In this document: positions 8,657 through 17,597 of the stretch, in pieces
Position numbering within the stretch: position 1 is the first letter of the stretch
How the letters are laid out: every line of letters begins with the position of its first letter
NCBI RefSeq assembly: GCF_028356935.1
Contig: NZ_CP102798.1
Coordinates: 1,364,001-1,428,000 of the forward strand
Reading direction: 5' to 3'
DNA: 64,000 nt
Origin: Lysinibacillus sp. OF-1
GTDB taxonomy: Bacteria > Bacillota > Bacilli > Bacillales_A > Planococcaceae
Notes under the pieces: generated by a model
The model's database searches: none
Seen by the model: only the letters and a program-made list of their open reading frames with translations
What the model was told of the DNA's origin: nothing
Translations under genes and position numbers: made by a program

Positions 8657-8763
8657 GCCTAGGATTACTACTGAAAAAGATGGTAAAGTAACATACTTAA
8701 GCAAATACAGAATAAAACATCACCAATTTAACCTTCTGTATTAATGAAATATCATGGATAGAA

Positions 8764-8798
8764 GCCAAACCCTTGATACATCTGGGTTTGGCTTTTTT
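8764..8798 (+). terminator. Second, apparently orphan terminator
   Basis: A perfect 9-bp stem GCCAAACCC/GGGTTTGGC (8764-8772 with 8784-8792) followed by six Ts. There is no gene between it and the terminator 110 bp upstream. It could back up the first terminator or end a lost gene or an unannotated RNA. Confidence 0.8.
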
Positions 8799-8899
8799 AA
8801 TATTTCCAAAATTTTTCTTTTTTCACTGAAAAACTCGGTTTGTAAACCATTATTGCCGAAAAAAAGATTGTAAAATAACAATCAGTGATTTATATTGGA

Positions 8900-8936
8900 G
8901 ATTATGATTTTTTTTCAAAATCTCAAAATCATAATC
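8900..8936. promoter_or_regulatory. 12-bp inverted repeat upstream of DMT transporter
   Basis: Perfect arms GATTATGATTTT and AAAATCATAATC (8900-8911, 8925-8936) with a 13-base spacer, about 50 bp before the DMT gene. It may be a regulator site or an mRNA hairpin. It has no following T run. Confidence 0.4.
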
Positions 8937-8983
8937 GAAATTTAATTTATATACAAGTTTTAAGAGGGAAGTGAATTAGCAAA

Positions 8984-9919
8984 ATGTATCTTTATCCCCT
9001 ATTAGTCATTATTGCAGCTAGTAGTTTTGGAATCGTTTCAACTATCATAAAACTGGCAATGCGTAGTGGCTTTTCGGTATCAGAGGCAGTGACAAGTCAA
9101 TTTTTTGTTGGCTTCTGTATAGCAGTATGTATCTGCTTAGTTACAAACAGGTCAAAATTTAGCTTTAAAGGTGTTAAAATCCTTTTATTTGCAGGTATCT
9201 TAACTGGGTTAACAAATATTTTATATGGTCATTCTTTGAACTTTTTGCCAGCTTCCTTGGCAGTAGTACTACTGTTTCAATTTACATGGATCGGTATGTT
9301 GATCTCTTGTATTACAAAACGGCAATTTCCAAGCAGAATTGAATTAATCTCTTTAATTATATTGGTAGCTGGAACCATACCAGCTGCTGGAATAATTGAT
9401 GTTGATTTATCCCAAATACCTTTGCAGGGATGGTTATGGGGATTAGCAGCTGCTCTTTGTTACTCTTTATTTTTATATGTGAACGGTAAGGCAACTGCAA
9501 GTATGACAACCTCTAACCGTTTAGTATTGGTTTCTTTCTTTGCTTTTATGATTACGGCGGCTTTTCAGTCTCCAGAAATTATTTGGAATGGTACTTTGTT
9601 TAATGAGGGACTTTGGATTTATGGATTGGCATTAGGGTTATTTGGCATGATTATCCCCGTTTTCTTATTCACTATTGCAGTTCCTAAAGTTGGATTAGGT
9701 ATGTCCTCTATATTGAGTGCTGTTGAATTGCCAATCGCCGTGATGGTATCTGTTATCCTATTAAGCGAAACGGTTACCATTTTGCAAATAGCAGGTATCG
9801 TCACGATCGTTGTCGGTATAAGCTTACCAACATTGCTAGATAAAGATGGATTGTTAAGTAGCGTCAAAACTAAGTACAAAAAATCCAGCAAAGAAGTAGC
9901 GAAAGGGTCTTCGATTTGA
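8984..9919 (+). CDS. EamA/DMT-family transporter
   Basis: A 311-residue protein with ten hydrophobic helices in two EamA repeats and a basic cytoplasmic tail of about 25 residues. It is a different subgroup from the one at 6520. The nearest ribosome-site-like stretch, GAGGGAAG, is about 15 bases before the ATG, longer than ideal, but no better start is in frame. The terminator stem overlaps its stop codon. Substrate unknown; the family exports metabolites or exchanges amino acids and nucleotides. Confidence 0.8.
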   Translation: MYLYPLLVIIAASSFGIVSTIIKLAMRSGFSVSEAVTSQFFVGFCIAVCICLVTNRSKFSFKGVKILLFAGILTGLTNILYGHSLNFLPASLAVVLLFQFTWIGMLISCITKRQFPSRIELISLIILVAGTIPAAGIIDVDLSQIPLQGWLWGLAAALCYSLFLYVNGKATASMTTSNRLVLVSFFAFMITAAFQSPEIIWNGTLFNEGLWIYGLALGLFGMIIPVFLFTIAVPKVGLGMSSILSAVELPIAVMVSVILLSETVTILQIAGIVTIVVGISLPTLLDKDGLLSSVKTKYKKSSKEVAKGSSI

Positions 9920-9931
9920 AGATCCTTTTTT
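9902..9931 (+). terminator. Terminator overlapping the DMT stop codon
   Basis: A stem of about 10 bp, AAGGGTCTTC with GAAGATCCTT (one G-U pair), then a T run. The right arm begins inside the TGA stop. Confidence 0.75.
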
Positions 9932-10211
9932 CATGACAATCAAGCAATGTGATAACAATTCGGTTTTCTGATACGAATTTAACGTCCTCCTTAGTAGATT
10001 CAATTACACCTTTTATGCAACGCTGTAAATTTTTTTGTTCATACTCCGTTCATATTGTTGTCATAAGCAGTACACCTTCGTTGTATAAGCTATCCTTAAC
10101 GGTTTATGAAAGTAGCCGGAATCCACATAGAGATAACGAAAGGGAGGTGTGGCACGAGAGCAATGGAGAAAACGGTGATCGCTTACCGTTCTATACTATC
10201 GTGCAAACATA

Positions 10212-11153
10212 ATGAAAAAAATGATCATCATTTTAAGTAAATTAATAGCTGTTTTTGCTGTAGCCATCATACTTTTTTTAGCGATTGTTTTCCTAGTGAA
10301 TATTGTCTGCTCTAAAATAGAGCAAGGAAAAATAGAAACTTATGGGCAGTCTGTAGCAGTGGACGGGAAAACGATGAATGTCTTCATTCAAGGAGAAGGC
10401 GAAGAAACCGTTGTGCTTTTACCTGGTTATGGAACAGCGGCACCAGCACTTGATTTTAAATTTCTAGTAGATGAATTATCTCCATTTTACAAAGTGGTTG
10501 TCATCGAGCCTTTTGGTTATGGGTTAAGTGATCTAATTGAAAAAGAACGTAGCACAGAGAATATTGTTAGTGAAATACATGAAGCTTTACAGCGTCTTCA
10601 TATTGAACGTTATATTCTGATGGGACACTCCATTTCAGGCCTTTACGGATTGGATTATGTGAACAAATATCCAGAAGAGGTGAGTGCATTTGTCGGGCTT
10701 GATAGCAGTGTTCCAACGATAAGCGAGAAAAAGATTGATTCTTCTATAATAAGAACTATAAAACTACTTAAAAAATCGGGTTTAGCGAGATTGCAAGTAA
10801 AGCTAGGGGATGACCCATACGCCGTACTACCATATGATGATAAAACAAAAGAACAATTGAGAATTCTTAAACACAAAAACATGTATAACCCAAGCCAGTT
10901 AAATGAAGCTGAAATGATGTATGAAAATTTTAAAGCAGCTGAAAATAGATCCTTCCCAAAAAATCTCCCTGTGATTTTCTTTATACAAGAAAATCATCCA
11001 GTAACTGACAGATGGATACCAGAGCATAAAAAACAAATAGAAGATTCTATAAATGGGAAAGTGATGACATTTGAAGGGGATCATTATTTATATCGTACCA
11101 AAGCAAAAGAAATCGTTGAAGGCTTCAGAGAATTTATGAAGGAAGTACAGTGA
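10212..11153 (+). CDS. Alpha/beta-hydrolase with N-terminal membrane anchor
   Basis: A 313-residue protein. Residues about 5-30 are a membrane anchor or signal, then an alpha/beta-hydrolase fold: oxyanion region LLPGYGTAAP, nucleophile elbow GHSISG (Ser near 145) and a late GDHYLYR histidine. Its substrate is unknown, and it probably acts at the outer face of the membrane. The ATG at 10212 has no visible ribosome site, and the frame upstream is closed by a stop at 10176. A 25-codon open frame (10163-10240) runs across this start and could couple translation. Confidence 0.78.
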   Translation: MKKMIIILSKLIAVFAVAIILFLAIVFLVNIVCSKIEQGKIETYGQSVAVDGKTMNVFIQGEGEETVVLLPGYGTAAPALDFKFLVDELSPFYKVVVIEPFGYGLSDLIEKERSTENIVSEIHEALQRLHIERYILMGHSISGLYGLDYVNKYPEEVSAFVGLDSSVPTISEKKIDSSIIRTIKLLKKSGLARLQVKLGDDPYAVLPYDDKTKEQLRILKHKNMYNPSQLNEAEMMYENFKAAENRSFPKNLPVIFFIQENHPVTDRWIPEHKKQIEDSINGKVMTFEGDHYLYRTKAKEIVEGFREFMKEVQ

Positions 11154-11348
11154 AGGTACTGAGAAAGATCCTTTATTTTATCTTATATTAATGGTCAGTA
11201 AGCGCCTATCTCGATTGGGGAAATTAGGGTGAGCCAACTAAGTGCCTCCGATCAAGTGTAATATATTTGTTGTAGTTAATTATTTTGTGCGTATGAACAG
11301 CCAGTATCTATTTTGAAGCCAATTAAATAAAGTTCTTGAAATGAATAA

Positions 11349-11380
11349 CCAGGCGCTCATATGAGTACCTGGCCTTTTTT
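11349..11380 (+). terminator. Rho-independent terminator
   Basis: A 12-bp stem with one mismatch (11349-11360 with 11361-11372) is followed by CCTTTTTT. It is 195 bp past the hydrolase stop with no gene between. A similar stem ends the chemoreceptor gene at 32482. Confidence 0.65.
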
Positions 11381-11406
11381 ATGCAGTATTAGAAGTGTTC
11401 AAAAAG

Positions 11407-11513
11407 GTTCTGAAAGGCGTAACGATAACGCTGAAACCATCATCAGGCGGCTCATGGCAAAAATCATGGGGAACAGCTCTGTAATGACATAAATAGCGCT
11501 AACCAACTACTTA
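11407..11513 (-). pseudogene. Second decayed fragment resembling the 79-1473 permease
   Basis: About 105 bp align with roughly 1181-1318 of the permease gene, sharing blocks such as CATCATCA, CTCATGGCAA and CAGCTCTGTAATG.CATAAATA. A deletion of about 24 bp and many substitutions have closed the frame. It lies in the otherwise empty stretch 11154-11567 and has the same orientation as the intact gene. Confidence 0.55.
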
Positions 11514-11567
11514 CTTAATAGAGTATGGGTTTACTTTTATACTGTATCTAGTACAACTTGATTATGT

Positions 11568-12188
11568 TTAGATCTCTGAACGGAAGTTGTTACCTAGCTT
11601 GCTTCCCAGACCAAAATAATGCCGAAAATTATAAATAAGTGGGCTCCATTTATTTGGATCAATATGATTTTCTTCAATAATAATTTCCTCATGAGCATGT
11701 ACATGTATCGTTTGTGTCTCAACAATTGCAAAAGTAGGAGAATAATCTGGGATACGAATATGTTTTACCTTTGCCTCGATTTGAATGGGACACTCCATAA
11801 TCCGAGTAGGAATGACCGTTGTAGAATTAATAGGTGTGAATCCACAAATATCAAATTTCTCTTTTCTATATGTAAAACCAATTTGTTTCTTAAAATCTGG
11901 AACTGTTTTTTTTCCTGTGTAAGGAGCTAACTGCTCCACATTTTCCCATAGAGAGGGGTCAGGAATATTAATGACACATTCAGGATGTCGTTCTAAATTT
12001 TCTATTGCTTTTCCACCAAGGCCAATACCTAAGACAATACAGTCTCCTAATGCCCAAGAAGATGACAAAGGGCTAATATTCACTGTTCCATCCTCATTTA
12101 ATGTACTCAGTAAAATTACAGGAAATCCATAATATAAAATTTTAGGATTTATCATTTTTGTATTTGGTATTTGCTTTATTATTGTCAT
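11568..12188 (-). CDS. Flavin reductase-like FMN-binding protein
   Basis: A 206-residue protein of the flavin reductase/flavoredoxin split-barrel family. The N-terminal region PVILLSTLNEDGTVNISPLSS is the typical FMN-binding strand-turn, followed by GKAIENLERHPECVINI. Such proteins bind FMN and use NAD(P)H to reduce flavin or small molecules; the partner here is unknown. AGGAGG precedes the ATG at 12188. It diverges from a TetR gene with a clear operator between them, so it may share that control. Confidence 0.85.
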   Translation of the reverse strand: MTIIKQIPNTKMINPKILYYGFPVILLSTLNEDGTVNISPLSSSWALGDCIVLGIGLGGKAIENLERHPECVINIPDPSLWENVEQLAPYTGKKTVPDFKKQIGFTYRKEKFDICGFTPINSTTVIPTRIMECPIQIEAKVKHIRIPDYSPTFAIVETQTIHVHAHEEIIIEENHIDPNKWSPLIYNFRHYFGLGSKLGNNFRSEI

Positions 12189-12371
12189 TTTAAGTTCCTC
12201 CTACTAAATATTTTCGCTGTCATAACTCATTGTAAAATATAAAGATTTCGATAAGCATCGAAGTGTTGATTACAAAATAATTACTTCAACAAAAGAATAT
12301 GGAGGAAAGGTAAAGTTTAAAGTTCTTCATTTCGTCTCCTTGATATTTCTAAATTTTTTATGCCAATTTCC

Positions 12372-12400
12372 TTGACTTCATAAGAAAAATATGGAAATAT
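12372..12400 (+). promoter_or_regulatory. Candidate promoter of the tetR-ABC operon
   Basis: TTGACT at 12372-12377, a 17-bp gap, then AAATAT at 12395-12400. A perfect inverted repeat begins 2 bp downstream and would cover the transcription start. Confidence 0.5.
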
Positions 12401-12401
12401 A

Positions 12402-12428
12402 TAAATAAACCGTTGGTCGGTTTATTTA
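12402..12428. promoter_or_regulatory. TetR-type operator
   Basis: Two perfect 11-bp arms (12402-12412 and 12418-12428) with a 5-bp centre, core ACCGTTGGTCGGT. The position, just downstream of a sigma-A-like promoter and just upstream of the TetR gene, is that of an autoregulatory operator. Confidence 0.75.
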
Positions 12429-12441
12429 TAGGAGGTTTATG

Positions 12442-13053
12442 ATGGCAAGGACAAATAAAAACTATGAACATAAAAAAAACGACATTTTAATTCGAATTTG
12501 GGAGGTTCTTCTGCAATATGGTTATGAAAAAATGACACTTCCGATAATCATAAAGGAATTGGGCATATCAAGAGGAGCCTTTTATCATTATTTTCAGTCA
12601 AAAGAAGAATGTGTAGATGAAGCTGTTAAATTGTTTGTTGAAAATGCGGTAGTGGAAATAAAGACGATGGATAATAAGACATTATCCGCAGATGTAAGAC
12701 TTAAAATGGCAGTTCAAAATAGTATTTCTCTTTTTCATCAAAATAAAGAGCAAGATCGAATGATGAATCAACCTGAAAATGCTGTATTCCATCAAAAACT
12801 GATGATAGGTCTAACTAAATATCTTGCTCCGTATTTTGCAGAAATCATTGAACAGGGAGTGGAGGAAAAAATTTTTTACACAAATTATCCCTTAGAAATA
12901 GCTGAAATGTTATTGACACTATCAAATTTTTATTTAGATAAAGATTTATTTCATTGGGATCCAGAAACCATTCCATATAAAATAACAGCCTATGAAGAAT
13001 TGATCAATAAAGGTTTAGGAACAACTGATAATATTGGCTTTTTTACTAACTAA
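12442..13053 (+). CDS. TetR-family regulator
   Basis: A 203-residue regulator. The N-terminal TetR helix-turn-helix (about 12-58) contains LGISRGAFYHYFQSKEECVDEAV. The rest is a helical ligand domain without a recognisable specific motif. Two adjacent ATGs exist at 12439 and 12442; GGAGG at 12431-12435 spaces better with 12442. It is the first gene of an apparent operon with an ABC ATPase and an FtsX-type permease, and an inverted-repeat operator precedes it. It probably represses this exporter until a toxic ligand binds. Confidence 0.88.
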   Translation: MARTNKNYEHKKNDILIRIWEVLLQYGYEKMTLPIIIKELGISRGAFYHYFQSKEECVDEAVKLFVENAVVEIKTMDNKTLSADVRLKMAVQNSISLFHQNKEQDRMMNQPENAVFHQKLMIGLTKYLAPYFAEIIEQGVEEKIFYTNYPLEIAEMLLTLSNFYLDKDLFHWDPETIPYKITAYEELINKGLGTTDNIGFFTN

Positions 13054-13068
13054 AAAGGAGATTGGTAA

Positions 13069-13758
13069 ATGGAAGCTGTTTTAAAATTACAAAATATAAG
13101 CAAAAAATTTAATGATTTTGATACAGTTTTACAAGAAATTAACCTTTCATTTTTTGCCCATACGTTTAATGTGATACTCGGACAAAGTGGTTGTGGGAAA
13201 TCAACACTCATCAATATCATGTCAGGACTAATGAAGCCAACAAGAGGAAATGTTTATTATAAAGATTTAGATATTTCTCATGCGGAACAAAAAGAGATGA
13301 TTCAATTCAGACGCTATAATTTCAGTAATATTTTCCAAGACTATTTACTATTGTCGGAATTAACGGTACGGGAGAATATTGAATTAGGGAAAACAGGGAA
13401 TGCTCAAGATTTAGAATTCCGTGAACTTATAGCAAGGCTAGGGATCGAAACATTAGCAGATCGATTTCCCAATGAATTATCTGGTGGTCAGCAACAACGA
13501 GTTTCTATCGCACGTGCAATGATTAAAAATCCTGAAATTTTGTTTTGTGATGAAGCAACAGGAGCATTGGATGAGCATAACAGCAAACAAGTTGTGGACT
13601 ATTTAAAGGAATTAAATAAAACCTATGGTACACTCATTATTTTTTCTACACATAACCTCAAAATTTCCACAGTTGCAGACCGTATTATTGTCATGAAGGA
13701 CGGTCTTATTGAGGACGATTATTTAAATACTTCTCCACGGAGATTCTATAATGAGTAG
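13069..13758 (+). CDS. ABC transporter ATP-binding protein (BceA/MacB type)
   Basis: A 229-residue ATPase. Walker A is GQSGCGKST (about 39-47), the Q-loop region is FQDYLLLSELTV, the signature is LSGGQQQR, and Walker B is ILFCDEATGALD with a following switch histidine in STHN. This is the LolD/BceA class that pairs with FtsX-like permeases, mainly for antimicrobial resistance or export. It starts 15 bp after tetR and overlaps the permease gene by 8 bp, indicating translational coupling. Confidence 0.92.
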   Translation: MEAVLKLQNISKKFNDFDTVLQEINLSFFAHTFNVILGQSGCGKSTLINIMSGLMKPTRGNVYYKDLDISHAEQKEMIQFRRYNFSNIFQDYLLLSELTVRENIELGKTGNAQDLEFRELIARLGIETLADRFPNELSGGQQQRVSIARAMIKNPEILFCDEATGALDEHNSKQVVDYLKELNKTYGTLIIFSTHNLKISTVADRIIVMKDGLIEDDYLNTSPRRFYNE

Positions 13759-15481
13759 TGTGTTTAAACAAATTTTCAAGAGTTTACTATGTGAAAAAGC
13801 GACTATGTCTGTGTTATTTTTTCTGAGCTGTTTAGGCTCATTTATGTACTTTTTTGTTCAAGTATCTATAGATGGGAATCTAAAACATTTGGCTTACAAT
13901 AAAGCAAATGGGATATTAATTAATAGCTCGCAAAAAGAGCTATTGATTGCATTGCATTCTAATCAAATTTTAGCAGCTACTTTTTTAATCATTTTTTCTG
14001 TAATTGCAGCCTTTGCATTTTATATGTTTTTTTTAAAATATTACCGTAATCATCTGAAAGAAATTGGTTGCTATAAGGCTTTCGGATGTTCAAATAAACA
14101 AATAATCGCAGTTATGTTTTTCATTAATAGTAGTCTTTCTTTTATTGCCTTTATAGTAGGCTTTATATTGGGATGGATTTGCTCAGATGTATTATTACAA
14201 TTATATCGTTCATCTTTTGATATTGAATCACTTCAAAAGGGAATTTTCCCTTCAAATTTAGCAATAGGTTTCCTATTTATTGTTGTATTATCGGGAATCA
14301 TGGCAATAGTGCCATACTATAAGTTTTTAAAATTTGATATTTCCTCATTATTATGTAATTTCCCTGAAGAACACCAAAATAAATGGATAGTTTTCATTAG
14401 CAATAAACTATCCAATGCAGTTCCAATCAAATATCGGCGCTCATTTCGCATAGCTTTACGTAAGCCATTAGCAGTGTCTTTACTATTCCTGTCAGTAGGC
14501 TGTTTTACAGTTTTATGGATTATGAGCATGTCACTTCATTTCAGCAGTCAATATATTTATGAAACCCAGACACTTGGTAGGTCCTATAAATATGATATTC
14601 AGTTTGAAAATTATCAGCCGTATCATCCACTAGAAGAAGATAGTACTTTCTATTTAAGAAGTAATGTGAAGATTTCATGGAAAGGAAATGAAATTAATCA
14701 ACAAGCAATAGGATTTCATAAAAAACCAAATTTGTTTCAATTTTATACATTAGATCACAAGGCGCTTTTCTTACCTAAAGAAAAAGAGGTGTATATAAAT
14801 GAAGCTTTATCTGAACTCTATGGAATACGACAAAATGATTATATTGAAGTAAATATTAAACATAAAATCTATAAACTAAAAGTTGCTGCTATTGTGGGAA
14901 ATGCAGAGAATAAGACTATTTATCTTTCAGAACCGCAATTAGCAAGTATGTTATCCATAAAAGAGTCAAGCTATAACGGAATACTTTCAAACACTGTTCC
15001 TAAACAGTATGAGAATAAATCAATAATAACAGAAAAGGAACGTTTAGCTTATTTACAAAAAAATAATGTTTCAAATAAAATAAGTGCAGTGATAAATCAA
15101 CTATTAGGATGTATGATTGGCTGTTTGCTTCTTTATCTTGTCATACTGCTAAATTTTCAAGATTGCACAAGAAATATTCTTATTTTAAATATGTTAGGGT
15201 ATTCTGCAAAGTCCATTAACAAAATGTTAATCAGTATTTATAAACCTCTTTTAAATGTGGCATTTATCATTATGGTTTCATTAAGTGTTATAGTTTGTCA
15301 GTTCATACAAAAAAGCCTCTCGATAAAAACGGGTGATTATATACCGTTTCAAACGAATTTGTTTATAATTGGCGGTATATGGTTGTTGCTAAATCTACTT
15401 TATCATCTTATCCACTGTAGATTTAATAATAAAATTGAAAAAATTCAAAATGCAGAACAGACTAAAAAATACATCCTTTAA
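13751..15481 (+). CDS. FtsX-like ABC permease (BceB-type)
   Basis: A 576-residue membrane protein. It has an N-terminal helix, a cluster of helices around 75-205, a further helix near 237-257, an extracellular domain of about 180 residues, and three C-terminal helices. FtsX/MacB-fold permeases of this size in Firmicutes export or sense peptide antibiotics. The start lies inside the ATPase gene. No histidine kinase is next to it, so control is likely through the TetR gene. No clear terminator follows. Confidence 0.83.
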   Translation: MSSVFKQIFKSLLCEKATMSVLFFLSCLGSFMYFFVQVSIDGNLKHLAYNKANGILINSSQKELLIALHSNQILAATFLIIFSVIAAFAFYMFFLKYYRNHLKEIGCYKAFGCSNKQIIAVMFFINSSLSFIAFIVGFILGWICSDVLLQLYRSSFDIESLQKGIFPSNLAIGFLFIVVLSGIMAIVPYYKFLKFDISSLLCNFPEEHQNKWIVFISNKLSNAVPIKYRRSFRIALRKPLAVSLLFLSVGCFTVLWIMSMSLHFSSQYIYETQTLGRSYKYDIQFENYQPYHPLEEDSTFYLRSNVKISWKGNEINQQAIGFHKKPNLFQFYTLDHKALFLPKEKEVYINEALSELYGIRQNDYIEVNIKHKIYKLKVAAIVGNAENKTIYLSEPQLASMLSIKESSYNGILSNTVPKQYENKSIITEKERLAYLQKNNVSNKISAVINQLLGCMIGCLLLYLVILLNFQDCTRNILILNMLGYSAKSINKMLISIYKPLLNVAFIIMVSLSVIVCQFIQKSLSIKTGDYIPFQTNLFIIGGIWLLLNLLYHLIHCRFNNKIEKIQNAEQTKKYIL

Positions 15482-15530
15482 CACCAACATAAGTAAAATG
15501 ATGTGACTATTAAGGAGATAGCAAACGAAG

Positions 15531-15866
15531 ATGTTTTGAATGTAAAGAAATGCACCTCAAGGAACAGTGCATGGTAGTTGAAGATGCTGTTTGTTTTATC
15601 TTTCGTACGAGGGAAACTAAGGAATACAACATTAATTTTATGAACAGGGTAAATCATATTACTATATGAATAACTTCTTCTACTGGTAGAAATCTAAAGA
15701 GAATTCAATCACCATTTGATTATGAACGGTGGGGATTATTTAATGCTTATACAGTAAGCGATTTCGAAAGAATGGATGACAGAAATGAGCGAACTAACTG
15801 TATCATCTTTGTTTAAATGTGAGCATTCACCATATCCTAAGGGGTGCTTGAAAAGATGTATAAAAT
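15531..15866 (+). pseudogene. Possible frameshifted relic of an unidentified small gene
   Basis: In the 500-bp gap 15482-15985, AAGGAG at 15513-15518 precedes ATG TTT TGA at 15531. Skipping one T opens a 43-codon frame (15538-15669) rich in plausible residues (ECKEMHLKEQCMVVEDAVCF). Further short frames with coding-like content follow, one ending in SSLFKCEHSPYPKGCLKRC near 15866. I cannot identify the parent. It could equally be chance. Confidence 0.25.
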
Positions 15867-15985
15867 AGTGGTTGTAAAGTACAATAAGATGGGATACTCA
15901 TAAGCTAAATTTCATTACGTGAGTTATCTACTATTTTCTTCATTCAATATAATTCTGTCTCTCTAATTTAGAAGGGTTAAATACG

Positions 15986-17584
15986 ATGTTTAAAAATAAA
16001 AGGATTACATTAAAAACGAAAATACTAGGGTTAATTAGTTCCCTTATACTTCTCATTATTACGCTGCTTGCAAGTGTCTTTGCTTATTTACAAGCAGTAG
16101 ATACTAGAAATCAAGTAGAACAATTAGCATTACAAGCGGCAAAATCGATTTCACTTATGCCTGAATTAAGAGATGCAATTGAACAAGAGGACTTAGAAAC
16201 TCAATTTCGTCCTATCGCTGAGCAAGTGATAGATCAGGTAAACGCAGCAAATATTATCATTGAAAATCGTGATAAGATCATTTATTCTCATGTAGAAAAT
16301 GATATTGAGGAAAGTGGTTTAGATGATACCAATGATCTAGCACTGCTATTTGGAGGCTCAAATATTTTTGAAGTTGAGCGAAGCAGTGGCTCCGTTATTA
16401 TTGGGAAAGTGCCAATAATGGCCGACTATGGTGATTTCCAGCGCATAATTGGAGTCGTTTCGGTAGAGTTTTTGGAAACAGACATTTATCGAAATATTAT
16501 TAGTAGAATTAAGACCATTGTCATTGCCTCTATTGTGATACTAATGCTCGGTATCATAGGTGGTATTTTTCTAACAAAAAGTATTAGAAAGGATACCTTA
16601 GGTTTAGAACCACACGAGATTTCATCGCTATACCTAGAAAGAAGCGCAATTCTTTTGTCTATTAAAGAAGGAATTCTTGCGATTGATCAAAATGGATTGT
16701 TAACATTAATCAATCATTCGGCTAAGAAAATGATGAATCTTAATGAAGAAAGATTAATTGGTCAGCATATCAATGACGTTCTAAAGAATTCAAAAATTGA
16801 AGAGGTTTTGCAAACAGGAAAAATGATGCACAATGTTGAGATTCTCTTGAATGATATCGTTTTTATCTTTAACGTTATTCCTATTATAAAAAACAATCAA
16901 ATTATGGGGGCTGTATCTAGTTTCCGTGATAAGACTGAATTAAAGAATTTAATCAATACTATATCAGAGGTTAGGGCTTATTCAGAAGGCTTACGAGCGC
17001 AAACCCACGAATACACCAATAAATTATATTTAATATCTGGTTTGCTCCAATTAGAACGATATAAGGATGCTTTTGATTTTATTCAAAAGGAGTCAATCAC
17101 CTATCAACATAGAAATCAAATATTATTTAATCAAATTCATGATGCTAATGTGCAAGCAATTTTGTTAGGGAAACTAGGGAAAGCTTCTGAAAAGAAAATA
17201 ACATTAGAAATTGATCCTGATAGTCATGTCGATCCTTTGCCAAGCAATATTGAGGTAACAGATATTATTACAATTATCGGAAATCTCATTGATAATGCCT
17301 TTGATGCGGTCGCTAATCAACAAAGTAAGAAGGTATTGTTTTCAATTACTGGCTTTGGTAATGACATCATAATAGAAGTAACAGACAACGGAAAAGGGCT
17401 GTCTGAGGAACAAATAGATACCATATTCACTTTGGGCTATTCTTCTAAAGGGGAGAATAGGGGGTATGGCTTATTCAATGTTAAACGAATTGTGGAGTCA
17501 TTAAGGGGCACAATTGAAGTGCATAATGATAAGAGTGGAGGAGCCATTTTTACAGTATACCTGCCAAAAAGGGCTTTCATATGA
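15986..17584 (+). CDS. CitA/DcuS-family sensor histidine kinase
   Basis: A 532-residue kinase. TM1 is about 13-35, an extracytoplasmic sensor domain about 36-175, TM2 about 176-198, a PAS domain about 220-325, then a HEYTNKL phosphoacceptor motif (His341) and an HATPase domain with N-box GNLIDNAFDAV and the DNGKGLS glycine box. This arrangement is that of citrate, malate or fumarate sensors such as B. subtilis CitS, DctS and MalK. It is followed after 13 bp by its response regulator and then a TctC-type binding protein, so tricarboxylates are the likely signal. Confidence 0.9.
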   Translation: MFKNKRITLKTKILGLISSLILLIITLLASVFAYLQAVDTRNQVEQLALQAAKSISLMPELRDAIEQEDLETQFRPIAEQVIDQVNAANIIIENRDKIIYSHVENDIEESGLDDTNDLALLFGGSNIFEVERSSGSVIIGKVPIMADYGDFQRIIGVVSVEFLETDIYRNIISRIKTIVIASIVILMLGIIGGIFLTKSIRKDTLGLEPHEISSLYLERSAILLSIKEGILAIDQNGLLTLINHSAKKMMNLNEERLIGQHINDVLKNSKIEEVLQTGKMMHNVEILLNDIVFIFNVIPIIKNNQIMGAVSSFRDKTELKNLINTISEVRAYSEGLRAQTHEYTNKLYLISGLLQLERYKDAFDFIQKESITYQHRNQILFNQIHDANVQAILLGKLGKASEKKITLEIDPDSHVDPLPSNIEVTDIITIIGNLIDNAFDAVANQQSKKVLFSITGFGNDIIIEVTDNGKGLSEEQIDTIFTLGYSSKGENRGYGLFNVKRIVESLRGTIEVHNDKSGGAIFTVYLPKRAFI

Positions 17585-17597
17585 GGAGAGAAGTAAA

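Noticed and set aside
10147..10176. GTG following GGGAGGTG as a gene start
   Set aside because: It meets a stop within ten codons.
9949..10212. 87-codon open frame before the alpha/beta hydrolase
   Set aside because: No ribosome site, no recognisable domain, and improbable residue content; treated as chance.
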